Source: Tenebrio molitor (lineage: Eukaryota; Arthropoda; Insecta; Coleoptera; Tenebrionidae). From it: DNA of 64,000 bases. The DNA lies in NCBI RefSeq assembly GCF_963966145.1, contig NC_091046.1:13826001-13890000 (forward strand), read 5' to 3'. Each line of letters opens with the position of its first letter. The stretch's first letter is position 1. Positions 57,401-63,790 of the stretch are shown here, piece after piece. The notes under the pieces are model-generated. The model was not told the origin of the DNA and ran no database searches. It saw nothing but the letters and a program-made list of their open reading frames with translations. Made by a program: the position numbers and the translations under genes.

Positions 57401-59719
57401 TTCGTTGAAACAGGTAGAATATATTTTTAAGGAACGAGGCAGTCACTTTAATTCCTGATATTAACCCACATAAGTTGGTGTATAATAATCACGGCGCTTT
57501 TACGAGAAGCACAAATCTCACAATTTAACTAGTTCTGTAGTCGTTAGCTCTTGTGCACGTCGCTACTTGACAAGGATTGCCGTATCCTAAGCTTATAATA
57601 TTCTAACAAGTTAGTTGGCCTCATATCGTTGTTATTTTTTAAACCTTTACCAAACGATGAGCTATGAAAACAAATTTGAGGACTACACGAATAACTTATT
57701 CGATAAATTGTTACGTTCTCAGGTTGGATTTCAAACCTCTATTTAATTGCAATAATATCGAAATACATACCTATCATTGGTATGTATTTCAATTATTACC
57801 AAGAAAATTTGAAAAAACAAGAATAACCTTCGAATGTTTTTAAATTATACATTACAACACAATCACAACAGAAAATTAAAAATTTTAACGTAAATATTGA
57901 CACATGTACTTTAGCCGGTAGTCATATATGGTCTGCAGTTTTAAAAAGCCGCAAAATGTTTATGGTTGTAAATACTTTTGCCGAAATAACGCATCGATGG
58001 TAACCATTACATAAATATACTTGTCAGTGATGTTCTGTTTAACAAATAAAGTCGAGAATAAAAGAAAAATTGAGACAATTTAACACTTATTTATTTTTTT
58101 GTTGAATTTATAGTGTACGTCATTGTATACTAGTACTTTAAATGACCTCGGATAATTAAAGACGGATTATTATAGGTAAACCGTCTAATTTTAGACACAA
58201 AAATTCATCAAAAACATTACGTCGTAATTTCAAAGATCTATATTAAAGTGTATCAATAGTACTGATTTTAAAAATACCAACCGCCTGATCACAGCATTTT
58301 CGTTGTGAATCTATTGTAAATTACTCACTCTCTCTGTGCAATTCATGTAGTTGATACTAAGAATGATACGATCGAAATTCTTTTGCGTTGAATAGCGATC
58401 GTTGAAATGTTTTAAATTAATTTAGTATCAAATACAAAATTCACCGTAAGCACCAATAAAATTAAAAGTAATAGCGTTACTGACGCTTATAAACAACTTA
58501 AAATTTGACGGTAATGGTTTTAGAAGGTGGCGGTGTTCAAACGAAAATAACAGTGGATGAGTGGCCTCTCATCCAGCCTTCACAGGTCCACGTAGAAGTA
58601 CCACCAGTGCACACTGCAGAATCAAGGTTAACTCCACTAGGTATGCTTCTTGGGTATTCACATTTTGTTTTAAAGCTTCATTGACTTGTTTATCTTAAAA
58701 CACTGCATGAACAAATTGCAAATAATTGTACACGGATCGTGGTAATACAATTCTGACGATTTTTTAATTAAAAACAACGGTTTTTCTTAATTGTACGTTC
58801 GTTTTGACAGAACAAATTCGTCGAAAAGATGAAGAAGTGCGACGGGCATTAGAAGACAAAGAAGGCCTGGTTGCCGACTTGCTAAGCATACCCAGAGAGC
58901 ACTTCCATCTTATTGCTGATATGGCCAGTGATACGCAGGAAACGAGGCCTTCCAAAGATCTAGCGGAACGCGTATTAGCTGCTGTTTATCAAGGTATGGT
59001 AACACAAGACTTGTCATGAATCTTATTGCAAGATAATAATCTGATTTAACCTGTTGTCATTGAAATAGGACCCGAAAAAAATTGCTTTACGAAGGACAGA
59101 AATTGTATTTTTCAGATTAAAATTAGCCGCTAATGCTTTACTTGTCAATGACGACATTGTCTGCTAACAGTGTTATTTTGAAAGTTTTGTTTCTGTATAA
59201 CAAAAACTTGCAGTGGATCAGCTGCACCTAGCCGTCAATGAAGCGTTAAATGTGACGGAGGCAACAGCTATATCAGCTACAGGAGGCAAACACCTCGCTT
59301 GCCAAAGCCAGGAAGTTTTACAGCCGACAATCTCACCACCTTCCATTCCTGCCAATCATGTTAGAGACGTTGCCAATTCATTAAGTACTCAACTAACTAC
59401 CCTTCTAGTAAGTGTTCGAGTTTGCTGGTAATATTTTGCAAACATTGTCCGGTTGATCTTTCAGAGTGACGTAAAACAAGTTGAAGAGGAACGCGATAGG
59501 CTTAGGAAAGAATTGTATCGTCTAAGAGAACGCCTTCATGAACAGCAGATGCTTCATGGGCCTAATGAAGACAACGTATCTCAATCGCCTATTCCAGAAC
59601 CTCAGTCGGACTTGGACAGTATTAAGGTTGGTGGTACTCTTTTAATTTTGTTCTTTTTTTTTTCGTTAAACGATTATTTCGTTATATTTTAGGAAAGTCC
59701 AGCAGAACCAGAGAGCTAA
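6472..59719 (+). CDS. RhoGEF2: RhoGEF2: PDZ-RGS-C1-DH-PH Rho guanine nucleotide exchange factor, 29 coding exons
   Basis: It activates Rho GTPase by GDP/GTP exchange through the DH-PH unit. In Drosophila it acts below G-alpha 12/13 (Concertina) in apical actomyosin contraction. Coding exons: 6472-6500, 17251-17450, 17958-18007, 18061-18118, 19636-19760, 19817-20011, 20415-20900, 21627-21863, 22014-22166, 22227-22439, 22499-22785, 22843-23023, 23080-23191, 23246-23398, 23456-23515, 50582-50732, 51066-51150, 51212-51258, 53154-53231, 53841-54040, 54108-54775, 54846-55080, 55134-55221, 56891-57150, 58524-58640, 58811-58993, 59214-59407, 59465-59626, 59693-59719. Every junction has GT/AG and matching phase. 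The total is 1,677 residues, close to vertebrate ARHGEF11/12 at about 1,520-1,545. The start ATGGATAAT has a good GAAATGG context. Weakest joins: exon 1 to 2 (10.7-kb intron) and exon 15 to 16 (27-kb intron). Confidence 0.9.
7759..7766 (+). promoter_or_regulatory. TATA box candidate in RhoGEF2 intron 1
   Basis: TATAAAAG followed by GC-rich sequence, in an otherwise AT-rich intron. Sequence 30-100 bp downstream is less AT-rich and could be an untranslated alternative exon. No coding exon follows directly. Confidence 0.3.
8708..8853. mobile_element. Small MITE with TACCGAGTGACTAT ends
   Basis: TIRs are TACCGAGTGACTATAAATG and ATTGATAGTCACTCGGTA. Length 146 bp, no coding capacity. It sits in a longer repetitive stretch that begins at 8401 with ACAGGATGTCCCAGAACT, an end resembling that of the element at 12664. 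Confidence 0.7.
10039..10225 (+). repeat. Short direct repeat, two units
   Basis: ACGTATCTCACAGGGCTACT and a near copy about 147 bp downstream share roughly 38 bp, ending in GTCTCAGTTTTTTGAAAAA. Cause unknown. Confidence 0.55.
12664..14301 (+). mobile_element. Degraded 1.6-kb mariner-like element with DUF4817-type remnant
   Basis: The ends CAGGGTGTCCCAGAACTCG and, inverted, ATCCGCGAGTCCTGGGACAT form TIRs of about 35 bp that also share GGATCAAA. Inside, from 12971, a frame reads MNTAAEYAEMLYGECGRNAR and then RFPRRLPHPNYNVFLRLVDR, ending GTGSLVPT before a stop. This is the helix-turn-helix (DUF4817) N-terminus common in insect mariner-like transposases. A frameshifted continuation follows near 13140. 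The rest has no intact frame, so it is inactive. Confidence 0.7.
12971..13296 (+). pseudogene. Transposase N-terminal (DUF4817) fragment
   Basis: About 54 codons of recognisable helix-turn-helix sequence from ATG 12971 end in a stop. Homology then seems to continue in another frame (EVRTPDAVVQSFDDDGRSS), as in proteins where a proline-rich linker follows. It is broken by at least one frameshift and has no catalytic part. Confidence 0.65.
14267..14533 (-). pseudogene. MULE-type transposase fragment
   Basis: The minus-strand frame reads EAIFVPEIWARADNCMYRTT and then NSCESFHSRFNSNFYSSHPK. The RTTN-x-CESFH-x-RFN and HP motifs are typical of the C-terminal part of arthropod MULE-like transposases. 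Only this piece is present, and the frame runs into the end repeat of the neighbouring element at 14301, so it is a truncated remnant. Confidence 0.6.
14599..14833. repeat. Foldback with about 59-bp arms
   Basis: Arms at 14599-14657 and 14775-14833 are almost perfect inverses; each contains TGACTAAAATCATAAATCAC or its complement, around a 117-bp loop. It lies between the MULE and mariner-like remnants and was probably part of a transposon end. Confidence 0.75.
15076..15923 (-). pseudogene. Mariner-like (DUF4817 family) transposase, broken
   Basis: The minus-strand frame 15558-15076 reads EPVFLDGNLDGATYLRLLQD and then RIWYQQDGTPPHYAVIIRRY, with the catalytic QQDG-x-PPHY block. It continues with FLWGYFKSKVY and ends NVSDECYYRFAICQERNDAH. 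Upstream, 15923-15732 shows TPARQLTRDNDIS and the linking stretch shows DDPDLRIQFCE, in shifted frames. Stops and shifts make it non-functional. It lies opposite to RhoGEF2. Confidence 0.8.
16068..16178 (-). repeat. Short inverted-repeat element, copy 2
   Basis: Reverse complement of the unit at 1322-1430. Its ends are cleaner (CGTGCGATCGAATAAAAAA and TTTTATTCGATCGCATG), so the family is a tiny MITE with TIRs of about 23 bp. Confidence 0.75.
17251..19760 (+). CDS. RhoGEF2: RhoGEF2 exons 2-5: SxIP-like motif and PDZ domain
   Basis: Exons 17251-17450, 17958-18007, 18061-18118 and 19636-19760 encode residues 10-154. The PDZ domain spans about residues 44-121. The GYGMKVSGDNPVYVQSV stretch supplies the ligand-binding loop and second strand; GGAAEKAGLHAGDKIIKVN is the classic PDZ core, followed by HTDVVDLIR. 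This is the usual position of the PDZ in RhoGEF2/ARHGEF11, where it binds the C-termini of membrane receptors (T48 in Drosophila). Before it lies RRSSPIPALSP, a basic Ser/Pro-rich context holding SPIP, a fit to the EB1-binding SxIP motif. Confidence 0.92.
17837..17860 (+). repeat. TTTA microsatellite
   Basis: Five to six TTTA units in RhoGEF2 intron 2. Confidence 0.7.
19817..20011 (+). CDS. RhoGEF2: RhoGEF2 exon 6: coiled coil
   Basis: This 65-codon exon lies in phase 0 at both ends. It is rich in Glu, Lys, Gln and Leu (LQLEKEQHYRLMIEKERRY) with heptad-like spacing, as expected for a coiled coil after the PDZ domain in this family. Acceptor TTTTTTTTAG, donor GTACGT. Confidence 0.88.
20415..22166 (+). 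CDS. RhoGEF2: RhoGEF2 exons 7-9: proline/serine-rich linker
   Basis: Exons 20415-20900 (162 codons), 21627-21863 (79) and 22014-22166 (51) are all phase 0-0. They have low complexity and many prolines (SPPPLPKRNQRPSTV, QPPPLPPRVPL, PPGTPPPPYPSPPSSRRR), giving several PxxP SH3-type sites. An acidic tail MEDDEISDNEL leads into the RGS-like domain; an acidic stretch before the RGS box is also seen in the p115/PDZ-RhoGEF family. Because the three exons are symmetric, each could be skipped without a frame change. Confidence 0.88.
22227..23023 (+). CDS. RhoGEF2: RhoGEF2 exons 10-12: RGS-like (LH) domain
   Basis: Exons 22227-22439, 22499-22785 and 22843-23023 encode residues about 512-738. LARLWEHLPHLAVFMNYILS followed by LLFYLLTDLY matches the start of the RhoGEF RGS-like domain. 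Helices with KWAFEIHSCFLVPGAPL and later YYTAAALTTVLTRLFGIRPP follow. This domain binds active G-alpha 12/13. Opposite-strand ORFs of up to 177 residues here are shadows. Confidence 0.9.
23080..23515 (+). CDS. RhoGEF2: RhoGEF2 exons 13-15: C1 zinc finger
   Basis: Exons 23080-23191, 23246-23398 and 23456-23515. After splicing, the C1 signature is complete: H744-x12-C757-x2-C760-x13-C774-x2-C777-x4-H782-x2-C785-x7-C793, with GIGPQGYQC at the core. C1 domains bind two zinc ions and can bind membrane lipid. The intron between the first two exons is only 54 bp and has no in-frame stop. Exon 15 is short and charged (MEREKRQAEEKDNSMEQCES) and ends with one base, the same phase as the alternative first exons at 37266 and 49135. 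Confidence 0.9.
23192..23245 (+). other. 54-bp in-frame mini-intron inside the C1 domain
   Basis: GTAAAA donor and TTTTAG acceptor. Its length is a multiple of three and the reading frame stays open through it. Removal is needed for the CSVC zinc-ligand pair; retention would add 18 residues (GKICNYSSNNKKMNKHIL). Confidence 0.75.
25436..25570. repeat. Palindromic repeat, copy 1
   Basis: Starts CAACTCGTTCGTGTGTTAAT and folds on ACACAAGAACTCGTC, with GGCTTTTTTGGCACTCGTGG on the left arm. The near-identical copy is at 45174-45310. Confidence 0.75.
25578..26485. mobile_element. 0.9-kb foldback element with long arms
   Basis: The left arm starts AAATATGTTGTTTGAGTAGTG and the right arm ends in its inverse. 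Matching continues through GGCGGTGAGCGCGAGCCGCC on the left and its inverse at about 26412-26432, and reaches about 25900/26260. Arms are therefore about 300 bp, with an AT-rich loop. No coding capacity. Confidence 0.75.
26996..27200 (+). mobile_element. MITE, GTTGAGTCAAGTTGC family, copy 1
   Basis: Ends are GTTGAGTCAAGTTGCAAAAA and its inverse; TIRs of about 50 bp include TTTGCAACAGCATTTTT. A longer, inverted relative is at 29205-29564. Confidence 0.8.
27784..28566. mobile_element. 0.78-kb inverted-repeat element
   Basis: Ends are CAGGGTGATTCTGAAATAAG and its inverse CTTATTTCAGAATCATCCTG, with TIRs of about 34 bp. A second internal inverted pair contains GTCAAAACGAAACATGAC. The short open frame at 28075-28326 has no known relatives that I can name. 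Confidence 0.8.
28834..29033. mobile_element. MITE with CACTGACGGACAAAAAA ends
   Basis: Perfect 19-bp ends CACTGACGGACAAAAAAAC (inverse at right); the match extends to CTGTCG/CGACAA. 200 bp, no coding capacity. The end sequence resembles Tc1-type termini. Confidence 0.85.
29058..29712. mobile_element. Inverted-repeat element split by a nested MITE
   Basis: The left end GGGTGATCAAAAATGACTG and the inverted right end GCGTGATCAAAAAGGACTG continue into GTTTGAGTTGGCA. The MITE at 29205-29564 sits inside; without it the element would be about 295 bp. Confidence 0.75.
29205..29564 (-). mobile_element. MITE, GTTGAGTCAAGTTGC family, copy 2 (nested)
   Basis: TIRs match copy 1, with the interior in opposite orientation and about 150 bp more. 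It interrupts the element 29058-29712. The bases outside each end (TTATGTATG and TTATGTATA) could be a target duplication. Confidence 0.8.
30086..30106 (+). repeat. Interstitial TCAGG telomere-like repeat next to poly-T
   Basis: Four GGTCA (= TCAGG) units follow a run of Ts. About 20 bp on, a second T run is followed by GGTCAGG. A degenerate GTCAGGTCAGATCAGG occurs at about 32396. TCAGG is the telomere unit of many beetles. Confidence 0.6.
30830..32096 (+). mobile_element. Inverted-repeat element with GGGTGAGKYAAGTTTTACCG ends, copy A
   Basis: The left end GGGGTGAGGTAAGTTTTACC and the right end inverted (CGAGTAAGTCAAGTTTTACC) are related. Interior and ends match the copy at 44002-44649. Copy A carries extra DNA at about 31016-31300 and a nested palindromic MITE at 31698-31958. 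Confidence 0.75.
31698..31958. mobile_element. Palindromic MITE nested in copy A
   Basis: The arm TTTGACTTAAATTGTAAATC and its perfect inverse lie within TIRs of about 60 bp that begin TAAAGTCCTAGTCG. 261 bp. Absent from copy B, which gives the empty site. Confidence 0.85.
32131..32375 (-). repeat. Minus-strand partial copy of the 24857-26953 element
   Basis: GGACGGACACCAAAGAAGGT matches the inverted right end of that element. 32240-32350 inverted matches 24998-25125 (CTCAGTCGTTGGTCAAAAC and CATTCACACTGG). Confidence 0.65.
32480..32938. mobile_element. 0.46-kb inverted-repeat element
   Basis: The ends AAAAGTCAGCAAGTACT and AGTACTTGCTGACAAAAA are inverted; further inside, CAACCCCCT and GGACCTTTTT pair with their inverses. 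The interior is GC-richer than the surroundings and non-coding. Confidence 0.6.
32950..34339. mobile_element. 1.4-kb inverted-repeat element with about 75-bp ends
   Basis: The left end is TACAGAGTCTATCAGAACTC and the right end inverted is TACAAGGTCTATCAGAATTG. Matching continues through GGACCAAAATAATACGGTGA and TCTGGCAATAATAGGAAAAA. It contains an 80-residue minus-strand frame (33554-33796) and a 65-residue plus-strand frame (33360-33557), neither recognised. Length and TIRs fit a decayed DNA transposon. Confidence 0.75.
34357..34965. mobile_element. 0.6-kb inverted-repeat element
   Basis: TIRs of about 70 bp begin TACAGTGAGTTTTTTTAAGA and include TTCAACCCCCTGTTAACTTT. TA at both ends. AT-rich interior without an ORF. 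It starts 17 bp after the element that ends at 34339. Confidence 0.85.
36000..37265 (+). promoter_or_regulatory. Candidate promoter/5' UTR of the 35-residue first exon
   Basis: Base composition rises and recognisable repeats stop between about 36000 and 36660. Sequence up to 37265 then leads into the ATG without any obvious acceptor near it. Function is inferred from position. Confidence 0.3.
37266..37371 (+). CDS. RhoGEF2: Alternative first coding exon of RhoGEF2 (35 residues)
   Basis: ATG 37266 opens a 35-codon frame reading MEAQDYTSRSGSLKRSSSFK and then KLLKLPTWGSGSSSS. One extra G is followed by a GTAAAT donor. The phase (one base) equals that of exon 15, so it splices correctly onto 50582, giving 2,601 nt and 866 residues with DH, PH and C-terminus but no PDZ, RGS or C1. 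The basic, serine-rich, leucine-containing stretch is amphipathic and could bind membrane and be phosphorylated. It lies downstream of a GC-richer, repeat-poor stretch (36.0-37.2 kb) that could be a promoter. Inferred from phase and codon character only. Confidence 0.65.
42054..42399. mobile_element. 346-bp near-perfect foldback element
   Basis: Ends TACAGGGCAAGTCACATAAG and its inverse. Matching continues for about 150 bp per arm (GGTTGCGTACAAAATAAATT, ATTTGGCTAAAAATGTCA), leaving a tiny loop. Flanked by TA. Confidence 0.9.
42437..42556. repeat. Palindrome with a GC-rich centre
   Basis: The arm ATATTATGGGATTT pairs with AAATCCCATAATAT; in the centre CAGGTGAC pairs with GTCACCTG. Confidence 0.65.
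43452..43680. mobile_element. MITE with GTACGGTTGGCTTC ends
   Basis: TIRs of about 29 bp: GTACGGTTGGCTTCAAAAAA on the left and TTTTTTGAAGCCAACTGTAC on the right. 229 bp, non-coding. Confidence 0.85.
44002..44649 (+). mobile_element. Inverted-repeat element, copy B
   Basis: Left CCGGGTGAGTCAAGTTTTA and right TAAAACTTGACTCACCCGG form perfect 19-bp TIRs. Just inside the left end the start of copy A (AGTATGTACGGGGTGAGG) is repeated. It lacks the two insertions present in copy A. Confidence 0.8.
44680..44928. mobile_element. MITE with GTACTATTTCGGACACGG ends
   Basis: The ends GTACTATTTCGGACACGGAA and TTCCGTGGTTCGGAATAGTAC are imperfect inverses; the match extends to TCTTGGCCA. 249 bp. Confidence 0.8.
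45174..45310. repeat. Palindromic repeat, copy 2
   Basis: Same palindrome and same orientation as 25436-25570, including GGCTTTTTTGGCACTCGTGG and the tail GAACTCGTCAAATAAACTAC. Confidence 0.75.
46813..46987. mobile_element. MITE with CGGGTGTTYRTTTAA ends
   Basis: TIRs of about 55 bp: CGGGTGTTTATTTAAATATT and, inverted, CGGGTGTTCGTTTAATTTTC, both continuing into GTTGGCGTTGAAGAGT. 175 bp, non-coding. Confidence 0.85.
48000..49134 (+). promoter_or_regulatory. Probable promoter/5' UTR of the 429-codon first exon
   Basis: A stretch of higher GC free of recognised repeats directly precedes the ATG. A TCAGTG initiator-like site lies at about 48293. No TATA box is clear. The ORFs on both strands here look non-coding. 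Confidence 0.3.
49135..50422 (+). CDS. RhoGEF2: Long alternative first exon of RhoGEF2 (429 codons)
   Basis: ATG 49135 opens a frame of 429 codons plus one base, ending at a GTATTT donor (50423); read-through would stop two codons later. A stop at 49108-49110 and the lack of an AG acceptor between it and the ATG show this is a first coding exon. Its phase joins exactly to 50582, giving 3,783 nt and 1,260 residues. The sequence is GC-richer than its surroundings, hydrophilic and Lys/Ser/Asn-rich, with likely phosphorylation sites (RRLSDLF, RQSSNLEQ, KSSSAINL). The more ordered end reads MRRNRILEQVKEKRCKDVFD. I recognise no domain. A separate gene is possible, but the phase match and the open donor argue against it. 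Confidence 0.75.
50582..53231 (+). CDS. RhoGEF2: RhoGEF2 exons 16-19: linker before DH
   Basis: Exons 50582-50732, 51066-51150, 51212-51258 and 53154-53231. All are small, polar and low-complexity (SRSGSDRPDIVREEIVKNAE, RSESVKESTEKRKQRRN, SNTDSGSSSNSSISS). Donors are GTAAGT, GTGAGA, GTGAGT and GTAAGT. Exon 16 is the common acceptor for exon 15 and both alternative first exons. No domain is recognised. Confidence 0.82.
53841..54775 (+). CDS. RhoGEF2: RhoGEF2 exons 20-21: DH (Dbl homology) catalytic domain
   Basis: Exon 20 ends with DWESDTEMEPVNWQKLFPEE followed by KRQDVIN, typical of the segment before DH in this family. Exon 21 (668 nt) holds the domain: the CR1-like ELFHTENSHVRNLRVLCDIF, a middle region with FCERQQLALEFIKERRKRD, and the conserved CR3 helix PTEMQRLSKYPLLLERLIS. 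These form the Rho-binding face that drives nucleotide exchange. Exon 21 alone makes 222 complete codons with the split first one. Confidence 0.95.
54846..57150 (+). CDS. RhoGEF2: RhoGEF2 exons 22-24: PH domain and acidic tail
   Basis: Exons 54846-55080, 55134-55221 and 56891-57150. The PH strands run from DLTRYKLIREGNMQLRRG through VHVLLLEEAIVILHKEGDRF to ALFLVNTSMNGTQMYDLFAD. The C-terminal helix is split across an intron as INRDV/WFKHFSDAADAHNRREG with its expected Trp. Exon 24 continues into an acidic low-complexity stretch (APEDEEEDDEQVFSDAQEEG). The PH domain supports DH activity and membrane or Rho-GTP contact. Confidence 0.93.
56353..56520 (+). CDS. RhoGEF2: Candidate optional exon within the PH domain, or a fourth first exon
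   Basis: An acceptor TGTACAG at 56346-56352 and a GTATGC donor at 56521 enclose 168 nt that stay open in frame and keep the phase between exons 23 and 24. The peptide reads GQCNMWPPPLPMVPVRRQSL and then three basic-Ser sites of RRxS type (RRQS, RRSS, RRGS). As a cassette it would insert 56 residues before the PH helix Trp. If translation starts at ATG 56366 it would give a 365-residue protein with only the PH helix and C-terminus. The sequence looks coding, but neither use is proven and the polypyrimidine tract is weak. Confidence 0.45.
58524..59719 (+). CDS. RhoGEF2: RhoGEF2 exons 25-29: C-terminal region and coiled coil
   Basis: Exons 58524-58640, 58811-58993, 59214-59407, 59465-59626 and 59693-59719. 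The helical segments are EQIRRKDEEVRRALEDKEGL and a strong coiled coil (VKQVEEERDRLRKELYRLRE). The end reads ESPAEPES and stops at TAA. C-terminal coiled coils mediate oligomerisation in vertebrate ARHGEF11/12. A second SPIP occurs here in an acidic context. Confidence 0.9.
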
Positions 59720-60580
59720 CGTGATAATAGAACACCCAATATAGGGCCTTGAATATCGATGCAGACAATTTGTATAAAGAAGAAATTATATTTGTTATAT
59801 GCTAATTTTATTATTATTATTATCTTGTAGGTAATCTTGTAAAAGAGCCTAGGTATATTTCTTATTCATGTTATTTTTTATAAAGAACCGTACACGGCGT
59901 GTTTATACACCGGGTCCTTCTAAGTTAATGTGAACATGATATACGTTTTTCTTTCCCTTCTTTTTAATGGGTGCAATAATGCTTTTACTGTTGTTCATTA
60001 TTATAAGTCGCTAGTACTCAATTTGACAAGGCCTGAACGGTCTAAAAATCATTCAAATAAATGTATATCAGCATTAACGAGTAAGTATAATGCTCTCACA
60101 AAATCGATTTGTTTGTTGCTATTAATCGAATTTCGTATTTACATACATTTCTTTTAATTGCGTTGATGTCAAACCATTTCATTTCAAAGCAAAGCTTTTC
60201 GTGACATTCAAATATTGCGTTATCATAATAGTTGTAAACAATTTGATTATGTAAAGCTCCAGGTTTTTTCATATAAGAGTTTATGATGTATGTTTTGTTT
60301 TTATGTGTATGTTGTCTACTTTGTTACCTCATTTTACAATGTTATCTAATGAGATAATCACAACTTGTTAAATGTTGTCTAGCTTTTGTATAACCGCTTC
60401 TTTGAAATGCATTTTTGTTATAAGATCGCATTTATAGATGTAAAGTGTATCATTTTTTACTTTATTGTATCAACATATTTATAGCGAATTATATAATAAT
60501 GAATGACATTGCAATTATTAAAAACTTGTTAAGTACACATATTTATATAAAAAATAATAATGCTACATAATAAACTATTT
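59720..60580 (+). other. RhoGEF2 3' UTR with two poly(A) signals
   Basis: AT-rich non-coding sequence. AATAAA hexamers at 60056-60061 and 60569-60574 suggest alternative short and long 3' ends. The small ORF near 59930 has no coding character. Confidence 0.55.
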
Positions 60581-60705
60581 AAAACAATCTTTTTCTTTTA
60601 TTGATAGTCTAATGAATCCACTTATTGGAGACAGCATGGTGCTGGTGTTTTTAAACAATATGTGATATGATTGTCAATATTTTTTACTTGCAGATTATTG
60701 TTATT

Positions 60706-62203
60706 ATACACAACTCCAAAATTAACGCATCACTTTGATTTTTTTAATTAAAAAAGCAAGTTTTGAAATATTTAAAAAAACCATGGGAAATATTTTCAAC
60801 ACATTTTCTTACAAAAAAGAGCACATAAATGTAAAAAAAAATACAAAAATTCGAAAAGGTAACATCACCAGTAAAAATGAGAAATCGAAAAAACCATTGA
60901 AATTTAAAGATTATTTTCCTGAAATCTTGTATTGTCCCCTCGGGCGTTAATTAAAGCTCATTAACGTAGTGGCATGTTAAAAATGAGGTTTCTGTTATGA
61001 TTTTAGTGTATATTTTGCCAAATATCCAGAAGTGCTCTTGTTAGCTGACTGAAGTCATTTGGACGTCCTTACATTGCCTATAACAGTTTTTCCATATTAT
61101 CCCATAAGTGTTCGATTGAGTTGAGGTCAGGGTTACGTGCTGGCCACTTCATAACTGATATTTCAATAGTCCTGAATTAGTCGGAAATTACCCTTGCAAT
61201 ATGTGGCCGTATATTATCATGCATATAAATGAAGTCTTGTCCTACGAATGGGGCATAAGGTACAACAACAGGTTCCAAGATGTTCGTGCTACATCGATGT
61301 GCATTTAAATTGCGTCTATCTAAAACCACCAACTCTGTAGCTACGTCTAAAGATGTTTCTATCCATACCATTATTGACCCTCCCCCAAAACTCTCTTTAG
61401 TAACGAAATTACACTGCGCATATCACTCACCAGGTCGTCTATACACAACCTGTCCGTCAGACTTGTATAGACAGAACCTGGATTCATCGAAGGCCAAAAC
61501 TCTGCGCCAATCTTGTTCGACCCAATTGATATGTTCTAATGCAAAGTTTAAATGGACCCTCCGAAGAGCTGCAGTTAACTTGGATTCAGTGGCTGGTCTT
61601 CTCGGATGTATCTGATCCTCCTTTAGTCATTTTCTAACAGTATTTTCATCCAGGCGGAGTGCATATTGTCTAACATGCGATCTTGAAGTCGGAGAGCAGT
61701 GAGAAACCCTTCTCTAATGCTTATTAACCTTAATTAAGTATTGTGATCCGTTTTCGGCCTTGTCCCCGTCTCCTTGTGTGCCGTACAGTCTCCCGATGTC
61801 TTCTTAGAACTTTAGATACGGTAGATTCATACCAAAGTGATATGCTATAGACCTCCGACTCAGTTAATTCTGAGCTAACAAAACCACTTGCACGGACTTT
61901 TTAAATGCGAAGTTGTTCCTAACATCACCCATGTGAAAAGTAAATGAAGATTGATGTCAATACTGATTCAATTTTTCAACTGTTACTAAAAAATTATTTT
62001 CGAGTAAATTTAAAAATCGAGCAAAAACGATATTTTTGCTCATTTTTGTACACAGTGGGTGGAAATTTTAATTACTCTTGTAGAATGATCTATGTTTTTC
62101 CTCTATTTTCTTTCAGTGTGTATAACAATTTTTTGCTTTAAAGTAAAACTTTTCAAAAAAACCGTAAAAATACAAGTGATGCGTTAATTTTGGTGGTCAG
62201 TAT
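60706..62203 (-). mobile_element. Decayed Tc1-type transposon
   Basis: TIR ends ATACACAACTCCAAAATTAA and, inverted, ATACTGACCACCAAAATTAA continue into CGCATCACTT. The length of about 1.5 kb is typical of Tc1 elements. The transposase remnant lies on the minus strand. Confidence 0.85.
61020..61925 (-). pseudogene. Tc1-type transposase pseudogene
   Basis: The best frame (61371-61177) reads MVWIETSLDVATELVVLDRR and then VVPYAPFVGQDFIYMHDNIR with PHIARVISD, the DDE-region MHDNxRPH block. Further pieces in other frames include NPDLNSIEHLWDN (about 61090-61130) toward the C-terminus and VLRRHRETVRHTRRR toward the N-terminus. Frameshifts and stops make it inactive. Confidence 0.8.
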
Positions 62204-63790
62204 AGTTCATTTTTTAATGCTGTAGAAAAAGTCAGGCAGCCAAATATACACTTTCAATAGTTCACTATAGATTCCTATTTCAATTTTGTAAATTACTTCA
62301 ATCCATGATGCCATATGCCACAATAAATGCATTAATGCCAATTCGTATCACTGTCAATTAGGTATTAATTTAAAGGCTAGTTTGGTCAAGGTTTTTTATA
62401 CTTGATTATCGATGAGCTGCACAGAACAAATTATATTCAACGAAAAAGTAAGTCGCCCTTATCCCGTATTCGAAAAACATGATTTTGAACATTTACAAAC
62501 ATGTCTATGATGAACATGTGGAACTTAAGGTAGGGGATAGGGTTAAACTAAAGAAGAGTAGAGGTGGGAATTGGATGTGTGTATTGAAGTGACCGTGGAA
62601 CCACTGATTTACACCTTGGAGAGTCTGATGACGATTCGGATTAACCGGAAGAATTCGAAGATGATAGTTGATTTTTTAAATCCATCATATGTCTGAGTTA
62701 TCGTTAATTATTGTTTCTATTTATTAACTTACTGCTTTTTTTATTCATGAATTCTAGATTAAACACATTATTAAACACGTTTTCGAATTCCAATTAAATT
62801 TTTTTTATCGAATGTCAAAATCTTGTCAGACTGACGGAATTTTGACAAACAGAATTTTTAGCGGCATCGTGGATCCATATCAATTATAAATGAATTTTTT
62901 CTAACACTAATATCTTATACTGTTTCCATGGTGCATTTGAGCTCACACCTTATGTTTCCCATAAAATACGCTTTTCTCTATAAGACACGTCGTCAATAGC
63001 AACGTATCTTATAGAGTCATAAAATACGCTCACATATTATTCAAGTAACATTTTATTCATCATTTTTACAGTAATTATCACAAAAGTGAAAAGTACAATT
63101 ATTGAATTGGAACTGTCACATTAGCTTCGCGCTCTTGTTCCTAACATCTTCTTTAATTTCTGCTGTTTCATCCAATGCAAGTGCCCGGCCATCGAAAACT
63201 GGCAATCTTTACATTTTCTTCAAATGGTTCTTGCCGTAGTGTGAATTAACTTTTAATGAAGTTCTACACACTTACCCCATATCAAGAAAAGCCAAAATGA
63301 CATCTTCCGCTACCTCCGTGATTTTATTGTTCCGGCCTTGAAACGAAACATACACCTTTTCGTATGCATTTTTAGATTTCATTGGTAACAAATTGCCTCT
63401 TTTTTCTTATTTCTTCTGGAATGTTTTGGCACATTTCAACGATGAAAATTGTTTTTTCCAAATTTGTTGATATTATTACCATAGTGCCCACGGCAACCTC
63501 CGCATTTTGTGTATTGTGACGCGCCTCGAATAATTGCTGAATTTATTAAAATTTCTGATAAGATGTTAGTGTTAGAAAAAATCTTGAAGACAACGCGTGC
63601 TTTATAGTTTAAAAATCTCGATCTATTAAATCCTCGCTCCCTGCGGTCGCTCTGATTTAAACTACGATCTCGATTTTTAAATCGTCTATAAAACACTTGT
63701 TGTCTTAATAGCTATAAGGTATCTAGGCAGCCTTGATGACTATATATTGGGTTGCCTGACTTTTTCTACAGCATTAAAAAATGAACTATA
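62201..63790. mobile_element. 1.6-kb inverted-repeat element, class unknown
   Basis: The left end is TATAGTTCATTTTTTAATGC and the right end its inverse. The TIR is about 45 bp and includes GTAGAAAAAGTCAGGCAGCC. The minus-strand frame 63696-63436 (86 residues, Arg/Asn-rich, RGFNRSRFLNYKARVVF) resembles nothing I know. The left TA is shared with the Tc1-type element. Confidence 0.8.
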